Assembly (NCBI RefSeq): GCF_022229005.1
Contig: NZ_JAKKFD010000044.1
Span: forward strand, 1-64,000
DNA length: 64,000 nucleotides
Direction: 5' to 3'
Origin: Micromonospora trifolii
GTDB lineage: Bacteria > Actinomycetota > Actinomycetes > Mycobacteriales > Micromonosporaceae
In this document: positions 51,184 through 60,363 of the stretch, piece by piece
Layout of the letters: the number at the start of each line of letters is the position of its first letter
Position numbering within the stretch: position 1 is the stretch's first letter
The notes under the pieces: generated by a model
What the model saw: only the letters and a program-made list of their open reading frames with translations
The model's database searches: none
Told to the model about the DNA's origin: nothing
Made by a program: the position numbers and the translations under genes

Positions 51184-51708
51184 CTACCGACGGCGGGCGG
51201 GTTCGTCGTCGCCCGGCTCGACGGAACGGCTTTCCGGAGGGCTGCCCGCTGATCGGCGGCGGTAGGAAACGGTTGTCCCCACCAGCAACACCGCTCCTGC
51301 GAAGAAGTAGGTGTTGATGCCGATGCCGGTCCAGAACTCGCCCGTGGAGATGTCCGCCGCCCCCACGAAACCACCGCGACGGATACCGGTGACCATCAGG
51401 ATATTCTCGACCATTCCTGGAACACCCCGGACGACGAGCAGCACGCTGCCGGACAACAGTGGCGTCAGGAGTAGCCACCGGGGAAGGTGTCGAGCCGGCG
51501 GGCGGACTGTGGCGAGAACGACGGCTGCTCCGATGGCCGACATGAAGATGAGCACCAGGTTGAAGATCACGTAGGCCCTCATACCCCACGGTCCATCACC
51601 GGTTGGATCATCCCCGGGGAAGAACACCACGATCACGTGGGACACCACAAAGAAGATCAACCAAGCGAAGGCGCCGTACGCCCAGCGACGACCTCTGAAA
51701 GTGGGCAT
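51184..51708 (-). CDS. Four-helix membrane protein of unknown function
   Basis: The 174-aa protein has about four membrane helices (about 8-30, 46-68, 80-98 and 128-146) and a charged C-terminal tail (RSVEPGDDEPARRR). I recognise no domain. Its last base directly follows the stop of the convergent GNAT gene, so the two transcripts must overlap or share a terminator inside coding DNA. Confidence 0.72.
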   Translation of the reverse strand: MPTFRGRRWAYGAFAWLIFFVVSHVIVVFFPGDDPTGDGPWGMRAYVIFNLVLIFMSAIGAAVVLATVRPPARHLPRWLLLTPLLSGSVLLVVRGVPGMVENILMVTGIRRGGFVGAADISTGEFWTGIGINTYFFAGAVLLVGTTVSYRRRSAGSPPESRSVEPGDDEPARRR

Positions 51709-52356
51709 ACCAGCACCCTCGCCGAGCCAACGCCGTGACGCCTCCCTCCCTGGGTCGATTCCACTCCCCCGGCAGAGCGAGGTGCGGGAGGTGTCGACGC
51801 ACCAAACCCGGCAGCGAAGGCGCTACCGGGGTGCCACTCTCGGCATGATTCTCCGTTCACCGGTGGCGGCCATCGAGTGCACCGCCAGGCGGCGACGGAG
51901 TCATACGACTGATCCACGGGTACTTCCCCACATCTGCTGTGGACATCGGAGGCTCTGGCGCCGCCTGCCGCTGTCACGTGAACTCGTCCCGCAGCGGTCC
52001 GTCCGGCATTGACGACTCGGGTCCGCACGTCCACGGTGGATGTTCATCGACATACCCGGCGCCCCCGGCTGACAGCCGGGATCGCCGCCTGACCTCCTGT
52101 TCAGGGCCACGCCGTCGCGGCATCCGAGCGCGGGCCTGTCGGGCCATGCGCGACGGCCAGCAGGTCGTATCCCTGCTGGATGTCCTGCCCGCCTCGTTCG
52201 AGGACCTGCCTGAGACGTTGGACGCGGCCACGAAGACCGAGGTCACCCGCCGGCTGGTGCTGATGCCGATCACGGTGTAGTAGCCGAACAGCCAGGGGTC
52301 GGCCGAGGTGTGGACCACGGCGGATCGCGGTCTCGGCCGCCAGGGCGTTAAGGGCG
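51709..52356. other. Intergenic region, no gene recognised
   Basis: About 650 nt between two minus-strand genes. Frames on both strands between about 51940 and 52320 are open, for example one on the plus strand ending SLLDVLPASFEDLPETL...MPITV at 52280. None has a recognisable domain or a convincing ribosome site. It could hold a decayed gene, which I cannot show. Confidence 0.45.
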
Positions 52357-52959
52357 TTACAGCCAGTCGTGTTCGCGGGCGTAGCGGGCCGCTTCGTGGC
52401 GGGTCCGGGTCTGGGTCTTGCGCATCGCGTTGGAGAGGTAGTTGCGGACGGTGCCCGGGGCGAGGTGGAGCCGAGCGGCGATGTCGGCGACCGAGTAGCC
52501 CTCACCGGTGACCCGCAGGACGTCGGCTTCACGGTCGGTGAGGGGGGAGTCGTCGGTGACGGCGAGCACTGACACGTCCGGGTCGATCCAGCGTTTCCCC
52601 GCGTGCAGGGTGGCGATGACCGCTGTGATGTGGGCTGGCTCGGCGGACTTGCTGACGAAGCCCTGGACGCCGAGCTTCAGCGCCTTGCGCAACACCCCGG
52701 GGCGGGCGTGCCGGGTCAGCATGAGGATCACCTGCTCCGGTCGCTCCCGGCGGATCTCGGCGACCGCGCCCAGGCCGTCCACGCCCGGCATCTCCAGGTC
52801 GATGACCAGCACGTCGGGCCGGTGCCGCAGGGTGGCGGCGATCGCCGTCCGGCCATCCTGCGCCTCGGCGAGAACGGTGATGTCGCCCTCCATCGGCAAC
52901 AGCGCGGCCAGGGCCGTGCGTAGCAGCGCCTCGTCGTCGGCGAGCACGATGGTGGTCAT
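52357..52959 (-). CDS. Response regulator, NarL/LuxR family (DesR-like)
   Basis: The 200-aa regulator has a complete receiver: DD at 8-9, phospho-Asp about 54 in VIDLEMPG, Lys about 104 in FVSKSA. A LuxR helix-turn-helix follows (LTDREADVLRVTGEGYSVAD, then APGTVRNYLSNAMRKTQTRT). Its ATG overlaps the stop of the histidine kinase gene (ATGA), so the two form one transcript. It probably binds the large inverted repeat at 54140-54181 and controls the divergent ABC transporter. Confidence 0.92.
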   Translation of the reverse strand: MTTIVLADDEALLRTALAALLPMEGDITVLAEAQDGRTAIAATLRHRPDVLVIDLEMPGVDGLGAVAEIRRERPEQVILMLTRHARPGVLRKALKLGVQGFVSKSAEPAHITAVIATLHAGKRWIDPDVSVLAVTDDSPLTDREADVLRVTGEGYSVADIAARLHLAPGTVRNYLSNAMRKTQTRTRHEAARYAREHDWL

Positions 52960-54110
52960 CGGCCGTCCCCCGCAACGGTCGGGGCCGCGTCGGCCCGAGC
53001 GGGTGGGAAGACCGCTGCGGTCAGGAACCGCCCGTCCTTCTGTTCCACTGTCAGCTCACCGCCGTCGCCTGCCACCCGTTGCCTCAGTGCCGCCAGTCCC
53101 CGGAGCTCGGGGGGCGTGCTGGCGGTCACGCCGTCGTTGGCGATGGTGATGCCCGACGCGGCGAGCGTGATCTGCACCTGGGTGGCCTGCGCGTGCCGCA
53201 GGATGTTCGTGGTCGTCTCCCGCAGCACCTGCCCGAGCAGTTCGCTGGCGCGGGCATCGACCTCGGCCTCCCGGGTCACCCGGACCCGGATGCCGGCGGC
53301 CTCGAACAGGTTCTTCGCGTTCTCGATCTCCGCGGTGAGGTTGAGCCGGCGTTGCGCGTAGGCGAGTTCCTTGGTCTGCGCGATGGTGTCGCTGACCAGC
53401 GTGTACGTCTCCCGCAGCTCCTTCTCCGCCCGAGCGGTGTCGCGCAGCAGCAGTCGCTGGGCCAGGGCGATCTTCAGTTTGACCACGTGCAGGGTGTGGC
53501 CCTGGATGTCGTGCAGGTCGCTGGCGAACCGCACGCGCTCCCGGACCACGGCCAGCTCCGCCTCGCGTTCCCGAGTCTGTTCGAGCTCCCGGATGAGGTC
53601 GTAGAACCGCTCGCCCACCACTGTGAAGACCGTCACGACGACGGTGAGAGCGGTCGGGATGAGAACGTAGGTGAGCAGCACTGCACCGATGTCGTCCCGC
53701 TGCACCAGCAGCCGCGCCGCGCCGACGGCGGCGACGTAGGTGAACAGCCCGGCCATCGTCCGAGCCCGGTGCCGTCGCACCTCGCGTAGGGCAAGCGAAC
53801 CTACGGCGCAGACACCCCAGTAGGCGTTGGGGCTGCCGGTCACGAGGACCCCGAGCGGCCAGACCGCTCCCGCTACGACCACGCAGGGCAGCGCGACCCG
53901 GGCGAGGTCGTTGGCCGTCCACCGTTCGAAGGCCACCACGGCCGCCACGGCCCCGGGCGCCAGGACGACGATGTGCCACCAGGCACGCGCGTCGGTCCAG
54001 AGCAGGACCACAGCGGCGAACACCACCGGTGGCAGTGACGTGGCGAGGTTGAGCCGGCGCAGCCTTCCCTGCGTCGACTCGGTGAAGCGCGGCGATCTCG
54101 CGGTCACCAT
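52956..54110 (-). CDS. Sensor histidine kinase (DesK-like, HisKA_3)
   Basis: The 384-aa kinase has about five membrane helices (about 18-160), then a HisKA_3 dimerisation domain with the phospho-acceptor His in DLHDIQGHTLHVVKLK (about residue 200). A short ATPase domain follows (about 285-370; VLRETTTNILRHAQATQ, then ITIANDG). There is no large external sensor domain, so it probably senses the membrane or an intramembrane signal, as DesK and LiaS types do. It is divergent from an ABC transporter operon it likely controls. Confidence 0.9.
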   Translation of the reverse strand: MVTARSPRFTESTQGRLRRLNLATSLPPVVFAAVVLLWTDARAWWHIVVLAPGAVAAVVAFERWTANDLARVALPCVVVAGAVWPLGVLVTGSPNAYWGVCAVGSLALREVRRHRARTMAGLFTYVAAVGAARLLVQRDDIGAVLLTYVLIPTALTVVVTVFTVVGERFYDLIRELEQTREREAELAVVRERVRFASDLHDIQGHTLHVVKLKIALAQRLLLRDTARAEKELRETYTLVSDTIAQTKELAYAQRRLNLTAEIENAKNLFEAAGIRVRVTREAEVDARASELLGQVLRETTTNILRHAQATQVQITLAASGITIANDGVTASTPPELRGLAALRQRVAGDGGELTVEQKDGRFLTAAVFPPARADAAPTVAGDGR

Positions 54111-54139
54111 GTCAGTATCCGGCAGCCAGGGGCCCCGAC

Positions 54140-54181
54140 CAGTGACACCACGTCACATGCGGTGATGACGTGGTGCCACTG
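54140..54181. promoter_or_regulatory. Large inverted-repeat operator between the two-component and ABC operons
   Basis: Two 16-bp arms, CAGTGACACCACGTCA (54140-54155) and TGACGTGGTGCCACTG (54166-54181), match as reverse complements in 15 of 16 positions around a 10-nt spacer. It lies between the divergent kinase and transporter starts and is the natural binding site of a dimeric LuxR-type response regulator. Confidence 0.7.
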
Positions 54182-54214
54182 ACAGGTTGGCCGCGACCGC
54201 GCTGTCATTGGTCC

Positions 54215-55096
54215 ATGTCCACCACACCCGTCATCGAAGTCGAACGGCTGAACCTCACCTACGGCGAGTTCCACGCCGTGAAGGACCTTTCCTTCGAGGT
54301 ACGACCCGGAGAGCTCTACGCACTGCTGGGCACCAACGGAGCCGGGAAGACCTCGACCCTGGAGGTCGTCGAGGGTCACCGGAGGCCAACCTCGGGCACC
54401 GTACGCGTCTTCGGGCGCAGCCCCGACGACCGGCGAGCGGTACGCCCCCGAATGGGCGTGATGCTCCAGGAGAGCGGATTCTCCCCGGACCTCACCGTCC
54501 GTGAGTCCGTCGGTCTGGTCGGTCGGCTCACCCGACGCAGCGACGACGTCGACCGGGTGCTCGACCTGGTCGACCTCACCGGCCGAGCCGGCCGCAAGGT
54601 GTCGCAGCTGTCCGGCGGGGAGAAGCGGCGGCTGGACTTCGCCACAGCGGTCTACGGGACCCCGGAGTTGCTCTTCCTGGACGAGCCGACCACCGGCCTC
54701 GACATTCAGTCCCGCGATGCCGTCTGGGCGACGGTGGACCGGCTCCGGGAGAACGGCGCGACCATCGTGCTCACCACCCACTACCTGGAGGAGGCGCAAC
54801 AGCGCGCGGACCGGATCGGACTCATGCACGAGGGCGCCTTCCACCGGGAAGGCACCGTCTCCGAGCTGACCCGCACCCTGCCCGCGGTCATCCGCTTCTC
54901 CCTCCCGGCACCGGCGCCGACGCTGCCGGTGCGGGCCGCCGTCGACGCCGACGGCAAGGTCATGGTCGAGACCTTCGAGCTGCAGAAGGACCTGCACCTC
55001 CTGCTCGGCTGGGCGCAGGACCACGCCGTGGAACTGCGGGACCTGGCGGCCGGGCCGACCCGGCTCGACGACGTCTTCCGCGCCATCAACAGTTGA
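54215..55096 (+). CDS. ABC transporter ATP-binding protein (drug/lantibiotic exporter type)
   Basis: The 293-aa ATPase has Walker A (GTNGAGKTS), signature LSGGE, Walker B (LLFLDEP) and switch His (LTTHYLEEA). A C-terminal extension (about 225-293) is typical of DrrA-like exporters. ATG 54215 is chosen for the normal start VIEVERLNLTYGEFHAVKDL; no strong ribosome site is seen. The permease gene follows after 26 nt. Confidence 0.92.
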   Translation: MSTTPVIEVERLNLTYGEFHAVKDLSFEVRPGELYALLGTNGAGKTSTLEVVEGHRRPTSGTVRVFGRSPDDRRAVRPRMGVMLQESGFSPDLTVRESVGLVGRLTRRSDDVDRVLDLVDLTGRAGRKVSQLSGGEKRRLDFATAVYGTPELLFLDEPTTGLDIQSRDAVWATVDRLRENGATIVLTTHYLEEAQQRADRIGLMHEGAFHREGTVSELTRTLPAVIRFSLPAPAPTLPVRAAVDADGKVMVETFELQKDLHLLLGWAQDHAVELRDLAAGPTRLDDVFRAINS

Positions 55097-55122
55097 TCCG
55101 ATCTTCCGCGAGGAGCCTCACC

Positions 55123-55842
55123 GTGTTGTCCATCGCGTCCAGCGAACTGATCCAGATCTTCCGCAACCGGCTGGTGCTGATCACCAGCCTCATCATCCCG
55201 GCCGCGGTCTGTGTGTTCTTCGTCCGTCAGCACGAGACCTACGCCGCCATCGGGAGCCTCGGCTACATCGCCGCGATCGTCCTGTTCACTGTGGCCGCGT
55301 TCGGGCTCTATGCCACGGCCGTCACCACTCTGGCCTCTCGACGGCAGAATCTCTTCCTCAAGCGGCTGCGCTCCACCGCCGAAGGCGACGCCGGCATCCT
55401 TGCCGGCCTGCTGCTGCCCGTACTCATTCTCGCCGTGGTGCAGGTGACCGCGATCCTGACCGCCCTGGCAGTGGTCGCCGGCGGACCGGCGAACGTCGCC
55501 CTGCTGGTGGCGGCGGTCCTCGCGACAGTGGCCATGATGATCGGCTTGGCGCTCGCCACGGCCGGGCTGACGAACTCCCCCGAACACGCCCAGGTCACCA
55601 CCCTGCCCGTTACCCTCGGGGTGATCGCCATGGCCAGTTGGGTGGGCATCTCCGGCACCGAGAACCTCGCCTGGCTCAAGCGGCTGCTGCCCGGTGGTGC
55701 GGCCACCGAACTGACGATGAACGCCTGGAACGGCGGCGTCGCCGTGACCGACTCCCTGCTCCTGCTCGCGCCCACGCTCGGTTGGGTCGTCATCGCCGTC
55801 GCTCTGGCCACCCGACTCTTCCGCTGGGAGCCCCGCCGATGA
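55123..55842 (+). CDS. ABC-2 type transporter permease
   Basis: The 239-aa protein has six membrane helices and the ABC-2 layout (start LSIASSELIQIFRNRLVLIT). It is the partner of the ATPase upstream. GTG 55123 has AGGAG 7 nt before it; an earlier TTG is less likely. Its stop overlaps the ATG of the GPP34 gene (ATGA). Under control of a DesK/DesR-type system it probably exports a membrane-active compound or lipid. Confidence 0.88.
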   Translation: MLSIASSELIQIFRNRLVLITSLIIPAAVCVFFVRQHETYAAIGSLGYIAAIVLFTVAAFGLYATAVTTLASRRQNLFLKRLRSTAEGDAGILAGLLLPVLILAVVQVTAILTALAVVAGGPANVALLVAAVLATVAMMIGLALATAGLTNSPEHAQVTTLPVTLGVIAMASWVGISGTENLAWLKRLLPGGAATELTMNAWNGGVAVTDSLLLLAPTLGWVVIAVALATRLFRWEPRR

Positions 55843-56519
55843 CCACCGAAGCCCGGTCGGATGCGCCGACCCTGGTGGAAGATCTCCTGCTGCTCCTGTT
55901 CCAACCCAGGTCCGGGACCATCGCGGGAGAGAACACCCTCTTCTACGTCCTCGGCGGAGCCGTTCTGGCGGACCTCGCCCTCGGCGACCACCTGACCACG
56001 GCGGACCGGGGTCGGCTCAGGAGCGTGGCGGATCATCCACCGTCGGACGGCCTCCTGCGCCCGGCCTGGGACTACCTGGCCGAGAAACCGAGGGGGGTAC
56101 AGACGGCCCTGGCCGCTGTCGGTCCCGCCCTGCGCCAGCCGGTGCTGGAGCGGCTCATCGAACGAGGCGACATCGACCAGGAGCCCCGCAAGGTGCTCGG
56201 CCTGTTCCGGACGACGGCCCTGCGGGACGGCAGAACCGAACGACGGGCCCGCCTGCTCGCCGACGTTCGGCGGGTCCTCGTGGACGGCGCGGAGCCGCAG
56301 GCGCGGGTCGCCGCGCTCGCGGCGCTGCTCTCGGCGAGCGGGACGCTCCCGCAGTTCGACCGTGAGATCCCGTGGACGTCATCGGTGATCAGCCGGGCCA
56401 AGGAACTCGAGCGGGGCAACTGGGGTGCCGACGCTGCGGCGGCAGCCGTGACCCGCACCGTGACGGCCACCGTCGTCAACAGCGCCATCGCGGCCATCAC
56501 AGTGCTTCCTCGAAGCTAG
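55839..56519 (+). CDS. GPP34 (GOLPH3-like) family protein
   Basis: The 226-aa all-helical protein matches the bacterial GPP34 family: it begins TLVEDLLLLLFQPRSGTIAG and has repeated short helices (LRQPVLERLIERGDI, then VLGLFRTTALRDGRTERRAR). The eukaryotic relative GOLPH3 binds phosphoinositides at Golgi membranes. In actinobacteria the role is unknown, but lipid binding is plausible. It is translationally coupled to an ABC permease gene, suggesting it acts with the transporter at the membrane. Confidence 0.85.
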   Translation: MTTEARSDAPTLVEDLLLLLFQPRSGTIAGENTLFYVLGGAVLADLALGDHLTTADRGRLRSVADHPPSDGLLRPAWDYLAEKPRGVQTALAAVGPALRQPVLERLIERGDIDQEPRKVLGLFRTTALRDGRTERRARLLADVRRVLVDGAEPQARVAALAALLSASGTLPQFDREIPWTSSVISRAKELERGNWGADAAAAAVTRTVTATVVNSAIAAITVLPRS

Positions 56520-56591
56520 GACGCGCGAGACCAGACCGGTCCGGTCATTGCGAGCCGGCGGACGTGTGCGCCTCGGTGACAGCTTCCCCGC

Positions 56592-57794
56592 TCACAGCCT
56601 GGAATTGGCCGGGTGCGGTCGTTCGGGCGGTTTCCCCCTGGCGTGCATGGCGTCGGAAGCGGCGATGCCGGCGAGGACGATGACGGCGATGACGGCCACG
56701 GCCAGCGGCGGCAGAAGGATCATGAACGGCGAGGCGCCGGCAAGCGCCACAGCGCCGACGATCCGAGAGCGGGACACCCGGGCGAATACGGCATGTTCCA
56801 CCAGGGCCCGCCCGATCAGGAAGAGCATCGGTCCGCCGAGGACAACGAGGATCCACGCCGCGTTGGTGTGCCCGAACGGATGTTCGATCACGATCTCGTA
56901 TCCGACGGCAACGGCGACGATCCCGGCCACCATGAGTACGTGCGCGAGGAAAGCCTCCCGGATGAGGTGCGCGGGCTCGGCGGCGGCTCTGATGGCCTCG
57001 GGCAACAGTTGGCCCGCCCTGAAGATGTAGACGCGAAACAGCAGCACAGTGGTGATGAACGAGACCGCGAAGGCAGCCGCGGCTCCGCCGTGACGAAACG
57101 ATGTGTCGCTGTAGGCCGAGCCGGTCGTCAGAATCAGTTCACCCAGAGCGATGATGAAGAATTGTCGGTAGCGCTCAGACAGATATTCGGCCAGAACGGG
57201 CCACTGCCGTTGGGTGGGGCGGGACCACGGCGCGGGATAGAACAGCAGCAGTGCCGCGCCGTCGATGGCGATCGCGATCGTCCACAGCAGGGTGCGGGCC
57301 AGATCCGTCACGATCGCGCCGGCGATCCACGGCACCGCCGACAACGTGAACCAGAAGAACACCCCGGCCGCCCGGCGCTGCGCTTCGTGGCCACGCAGCA
57401 GCGGCACGATGACCAGGCCGCGAATGATGTGGACGGCGACGTACGCGCCAGCGAAGGCCAGACTCCTGTCCCCGAACGCGTCCGGCACCGCGACTGCCAT
57501 CACCAGCGCGCCGAGCATGGCCGTGTAGACCAGCACCTGAAGCTGGGGCCGCTGCGGGTCGTAAAGGTCGGTGACCCACGCCGTGACGAACCACAGCACG
57601 ATGAAGGCCAGCAGCAACAGGAGCGTCTCGCCGACGTCGATGAGGACGACCCGCTGATCGGTCAGCTCCTCGACCAGCCGCTGTGAGACCCGATTCAGGG
57701 CAAAGATGAAGACCAGGTCGAAGAAGAGTTCCAGAAGGCTCGGTCGCTGGGGTTGCCCGGGTTTTCGAAGCAGCGCTGCTGCCCTTGTCGACAT
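56592..57794 (-). CDS. Low-temperature-requirement A (LtrA) family membrane protein
   Basis: The 400-aa protein has about ten membrane helices and the LtrA signature near the start (SLLELFFDLVFIFALNRVSQ), followed by VTAWVTDLYDPQ and ERYRQFFIIALGELILTTG. The family was first linked to growth at low temperature in Listeria; its biochemical function is not known. ATG 57794 is preferred because the conserved region begins 20 residues later; the frame runs open to 57923. It converges on the GPP34 gene. Confidence 0.88.
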   Translation of the reverse strand: MSTRAAALLRKPGQPQRPSLLELFFDLVFIFALNRVSQRLVEELTDQRVVLIDVGETLLLLLAFIVLWFVTAWVTDLYDPQRPQLQVLVYTAMLGALVMAVAVPDAFGDRSLAFAGAYVAVHIIRGLVIVPLLRGHEAQRRAAGVFFWFTLSAVPWIAGAIVTDLARTLLWTIAIAIDGAALLLFYPAPWSRPTQRQWPVLAEYLSERYRQFFIIALGELILTTGSAYSDTSFRHGGAAAAFAVSFITTVLLFRVYIFRAGQLLPEAIRAAAEPAHLIREAFLAHVLMVAGIVAVAVGYEIVIEHPFGHTNAAWILVVLGGPMLFLIGRALVEHAVFARVSRSRIVGAVALAGASPFMILLPPLAVAVIAVIVLAGIAASDAMHARGKPPERPHPANSRL

Positions 57795-57990
57795 GGGCCG
57801 CCCATTCCTGCCGGCTTCGCCTATCCGGGTATTGGTACCACGCCGGGTGGGTCGTCGAGTCGATACCCGGAGAATGCCGCACCGGGTTGCATCTCCCTTT
57901 GTGGGGTACGCCCGTTGCGCCACGCGGGCGCCGTCGGATCAGCCGAGCGGGCCGGTGTGCGCCGCGTACACGCCGGGGGGCCGGTACCGG

Positions 57991-60198
57991 ATGGATCAGC
58001 GAGACGCGGGCGGGCGCCCTGGACCTGACGGCTTCGTGGAACTGCGGGTGCACGGGGTGTCCGCCACCGGCCCGGATGACCTCCTGGATCGACCGCACGT
58101 ACAGCAGGTGGCGGGTGACCACCGGGGCGGCTTCTACCGACCCCGGCCGGGAAACCACGAGGGCGGCAAGGCTGACGGAGTGACGCTGGAGGCCTATCGC
58201 TGGAACAATCTGCCCGCTGGCAACGCGGTGCGAACGCTGTCGATGGTGATCCTGTTGCCCTTCATGCTGATCAACCTCGCCATCTGGATGCGTCCGGCCG
58301 GAGCCGGCTCCGACCCGGTGATCAAGGCCCTGTGCCGGTTGTTGGCGCTCAGCCTGACCGGGATGTACGTGCTGAGCATGGTGGGGATCGCGCTGGATGT
58401 GATTGCGTGGAAGTGCATGTCCTCACCGGAGTGCCTGGCGGGACGCAGTTGGCTCTCCTGGCTCGGGGGGCGTCCGGCCGGACTGCGTCTGGCGGTACTC
58501 GCGCTGGTGCCAGCTGCGGCCATCGGCCTGGTGTGGGGGCTCAGCGCTCGCCCGGCACTCCCGTCTCACGTCTTCCGCGCGGCCAACCAGCCCCTTGCGG
58601 CGAACCGGCTCACCGCCGTCGGCCGGTGGGACAATGAGCCGCTGGTCGGTCGACTGCGCTCGATTCACGTCGCGGCGGCGTTTGCCACGCTGGACCTCAG
58701 CCTGCTCGGCGCCCGGGCCGCGCAGGGCCTGTCGATCGGCACCGTCGCGCTGGCGGCAACGTCCGGACTCTTGCTGATCATGTGTGCGGTTCTGCTCTGC
58801 ACCCCACCTCTGACCACGCCCACGGAGTGGCGCCTCGACCGGTTGGTCAGCGTGCTGCGCACGATCGCCCTCGGTCTGACCGTGCTGGTCTGGATCCACG
58901 TCCTGACCAGTTCGGCCTCCTGGCCGGAGCGCAACGGGCTGCCCGGCTACAACCTGACCGTCGTCGGGCTGTTCATCGGTCAGGCGGTGCTGCTTGCTGC
59001 CCTGGGGGTGGCGCTCTTCTGGCACCGGCGTCGAGAGCCGGATGTCGCGCCCGCGCTCGGGTTCGGCGCCCTGGCGACCTCCGTAGCCGCGATCAGTCTG
59101 GCGCTCACGTTCTCCGCTGAATTGGTCTATCGGGTGTCCGACGTCCTGAACAGGGGCGCGCCGACCGCGGAGGCCTTGATCACCAGCCCACCGCGTGCCT
59201 GCATCTGGGCGATCCTCGGCTTTTCGCTGGCGGTGCTGGTGACGCTGGCCGTCGCCGGCGTGGTGTCGGTGGCGTCACGGCCGGGACGGATCCGGGCCGC
59301 GTCGGCGATCGTTGCTCGTGACTTCCCTGACGCGCCGACCGATGCCACGCCGCGGCTGCGGCAGGTGCGCAAGAGCATCGCCCATGCCGGGTTCACCGAG
59401 CGGCTGGTGCCGCTCGCGGTGCTCTACGCCTGCCTGGCCGGAATCGGGATGACGATGGTCGCGCTCGGCCTACTGCCGACGCCTCCCGGCGAACTGATCC
59501 AGCGGTACGTGGGGCTGCCGGTCGGCTTCGTCGACTTCAGCATCGGTGTCGGCAGCTATCTGATCGCCGCCCTCATCGTCGGCCTGATCGTCGGTGGAAT
59601 CTTCGCCCATCGCACCCCCGGATTCCGCCGGTACGTCGGCGTGCTGTGGGACCTGGGCACCTTCTGGCCCAGAGCCGCGCACCCGTTCGCGCCGCCGTGC
59701 TACGCCGAGCGGGCCGTTCCCGAACTGACCTGCCGGATCACCCACCTCGTCGACTCCGGCAACACGGTGGTGCTCACCGGACACAGCCACGGCTCCGTCC
59801 TGCTCGCCGCGACAGTGCTCCAACTGCCGCCACGGGTCACCGACCGGGTCGCGCTGCTGACCCACGGTTCGCCGCTTCGACGGTTGTACGCCCGGCTCTT
59901 TCCCGCGTACGTCAGCGACGAGGTGATTCACGAGATCGCCAACCGGGTGGACTGGCGGTGGGTGAATCTGTGGCGAGACACCGATCCCCTCGGCGGCCGC
60001 GTCTTTCCGCCGCAATCACCCGACGAGGCACCCGCCGCATCCGACCGCGAGACGGTGGACCGACGGCTCCGCGACCCGTCCGCCGTCACAGCTCCGGCCG
60101 GCGACATCTTTCCGCCACCGATCAAGGGGCACCGGCCCTGCGAATCCGACGAGGCGTTCGATGAGGCGGTGCGTAACCTCGCCGACCACCTCCGCTGA
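57991..60198 (+). CDS. Large membrane protein with C-terminal alpha/beta-hydrolase (lipase-like) domain
   Basis: The 735-aa protein begins with a conserved cytoplasmic segment (FVELRVHGVSATGPDDLLDR, then QVAGDHRGGFYRP) that also occurs in the truncated paralog at 49412. About eight to ten membrane helices follow (about 75-560). The C-terminal domain (about 560-735) has a lipase-like nucleophile elbow GHSHGS and the segment RVALLTHGSPLRRLYARLFP. The acting site probably faces the cytoplasm and the substrate may be a lipid. ATG 57991 aligns with the paralog start and has GGGGGG upstream. Confidence 0.75.
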   Translation: MDQRDAGGRPGPDGFVELRVHGVSATGPDDLLDRPHVQQVAGDHRGGFYRPRPGNHEGGKADGVTLEAYRWNNLPAGNAVRTLSMVILLPFMLINLAIWMRPAGAGSDPVIKALCRLLALSLTGMYVLSMVGIALDVIAWKCMSSPECLAGRSWLSWLGGRPAGLRLAVLALVPAAAIGLVWGLSARPALPSHVFRAANQPLAANRLTAVGRWDNEPLVGRLRSIHVAAAFATLDLSLLGARAAQGLSIGTVALAATSGLLLIMCAVLLCTPPLTTPTEWRLDRLVSVLRTIALGLTVLVWIHVLTSSASWPERNGLPGYNLTVVGLFIGQAVLLAALGVALFWHRRREPDVAPALGFGALATSVAAISLALTFSAELVYRVSDVLNRGAPTAEALITSPPRACIWAILGFSLAVLVTLAVAGVVSVASRPGRIRAASAIVARDFPDAPTDATPRLRQVRKSIAHAGFTERLVPLAVLYACLAGIGMTMVALGLLPTPPGELIQRYVGLPVGFVDFSIGVGSYLIAALIVGLIVGGIFAHRTPGFRRYVGVLWDLGTFWPRAAHPFAPPCYAERAVPELTCRITHLVDSGNTVVLTGHSHGSVLLAATVLQLPPRVTDRVALLTHGSPLRRLYARLFPAYVSDEVIHEIANRVDWRWVNLWRDTDPLGGRVFPPQSPDEAPAASDRETVDRRLRDPSAVTAPAGDIFPPPIKGHRPCESDEAFDEAVRNLADHLR

Positions 60199-60363
60199 GC
60201 TGCGGTCGCAGACTCGAGGCGCCCCCATGTGCGCCGTGCACCGCGCAGGAATTCGACCACGAGTAGCGGACAGCCGACACCGCAGCACGAGGTAGCCGAC
60301 TGTGACCATGGAATCACTGCGCGCACACTCCTCTCCGACATGTTCCCGTCGACTGGAGGACAG

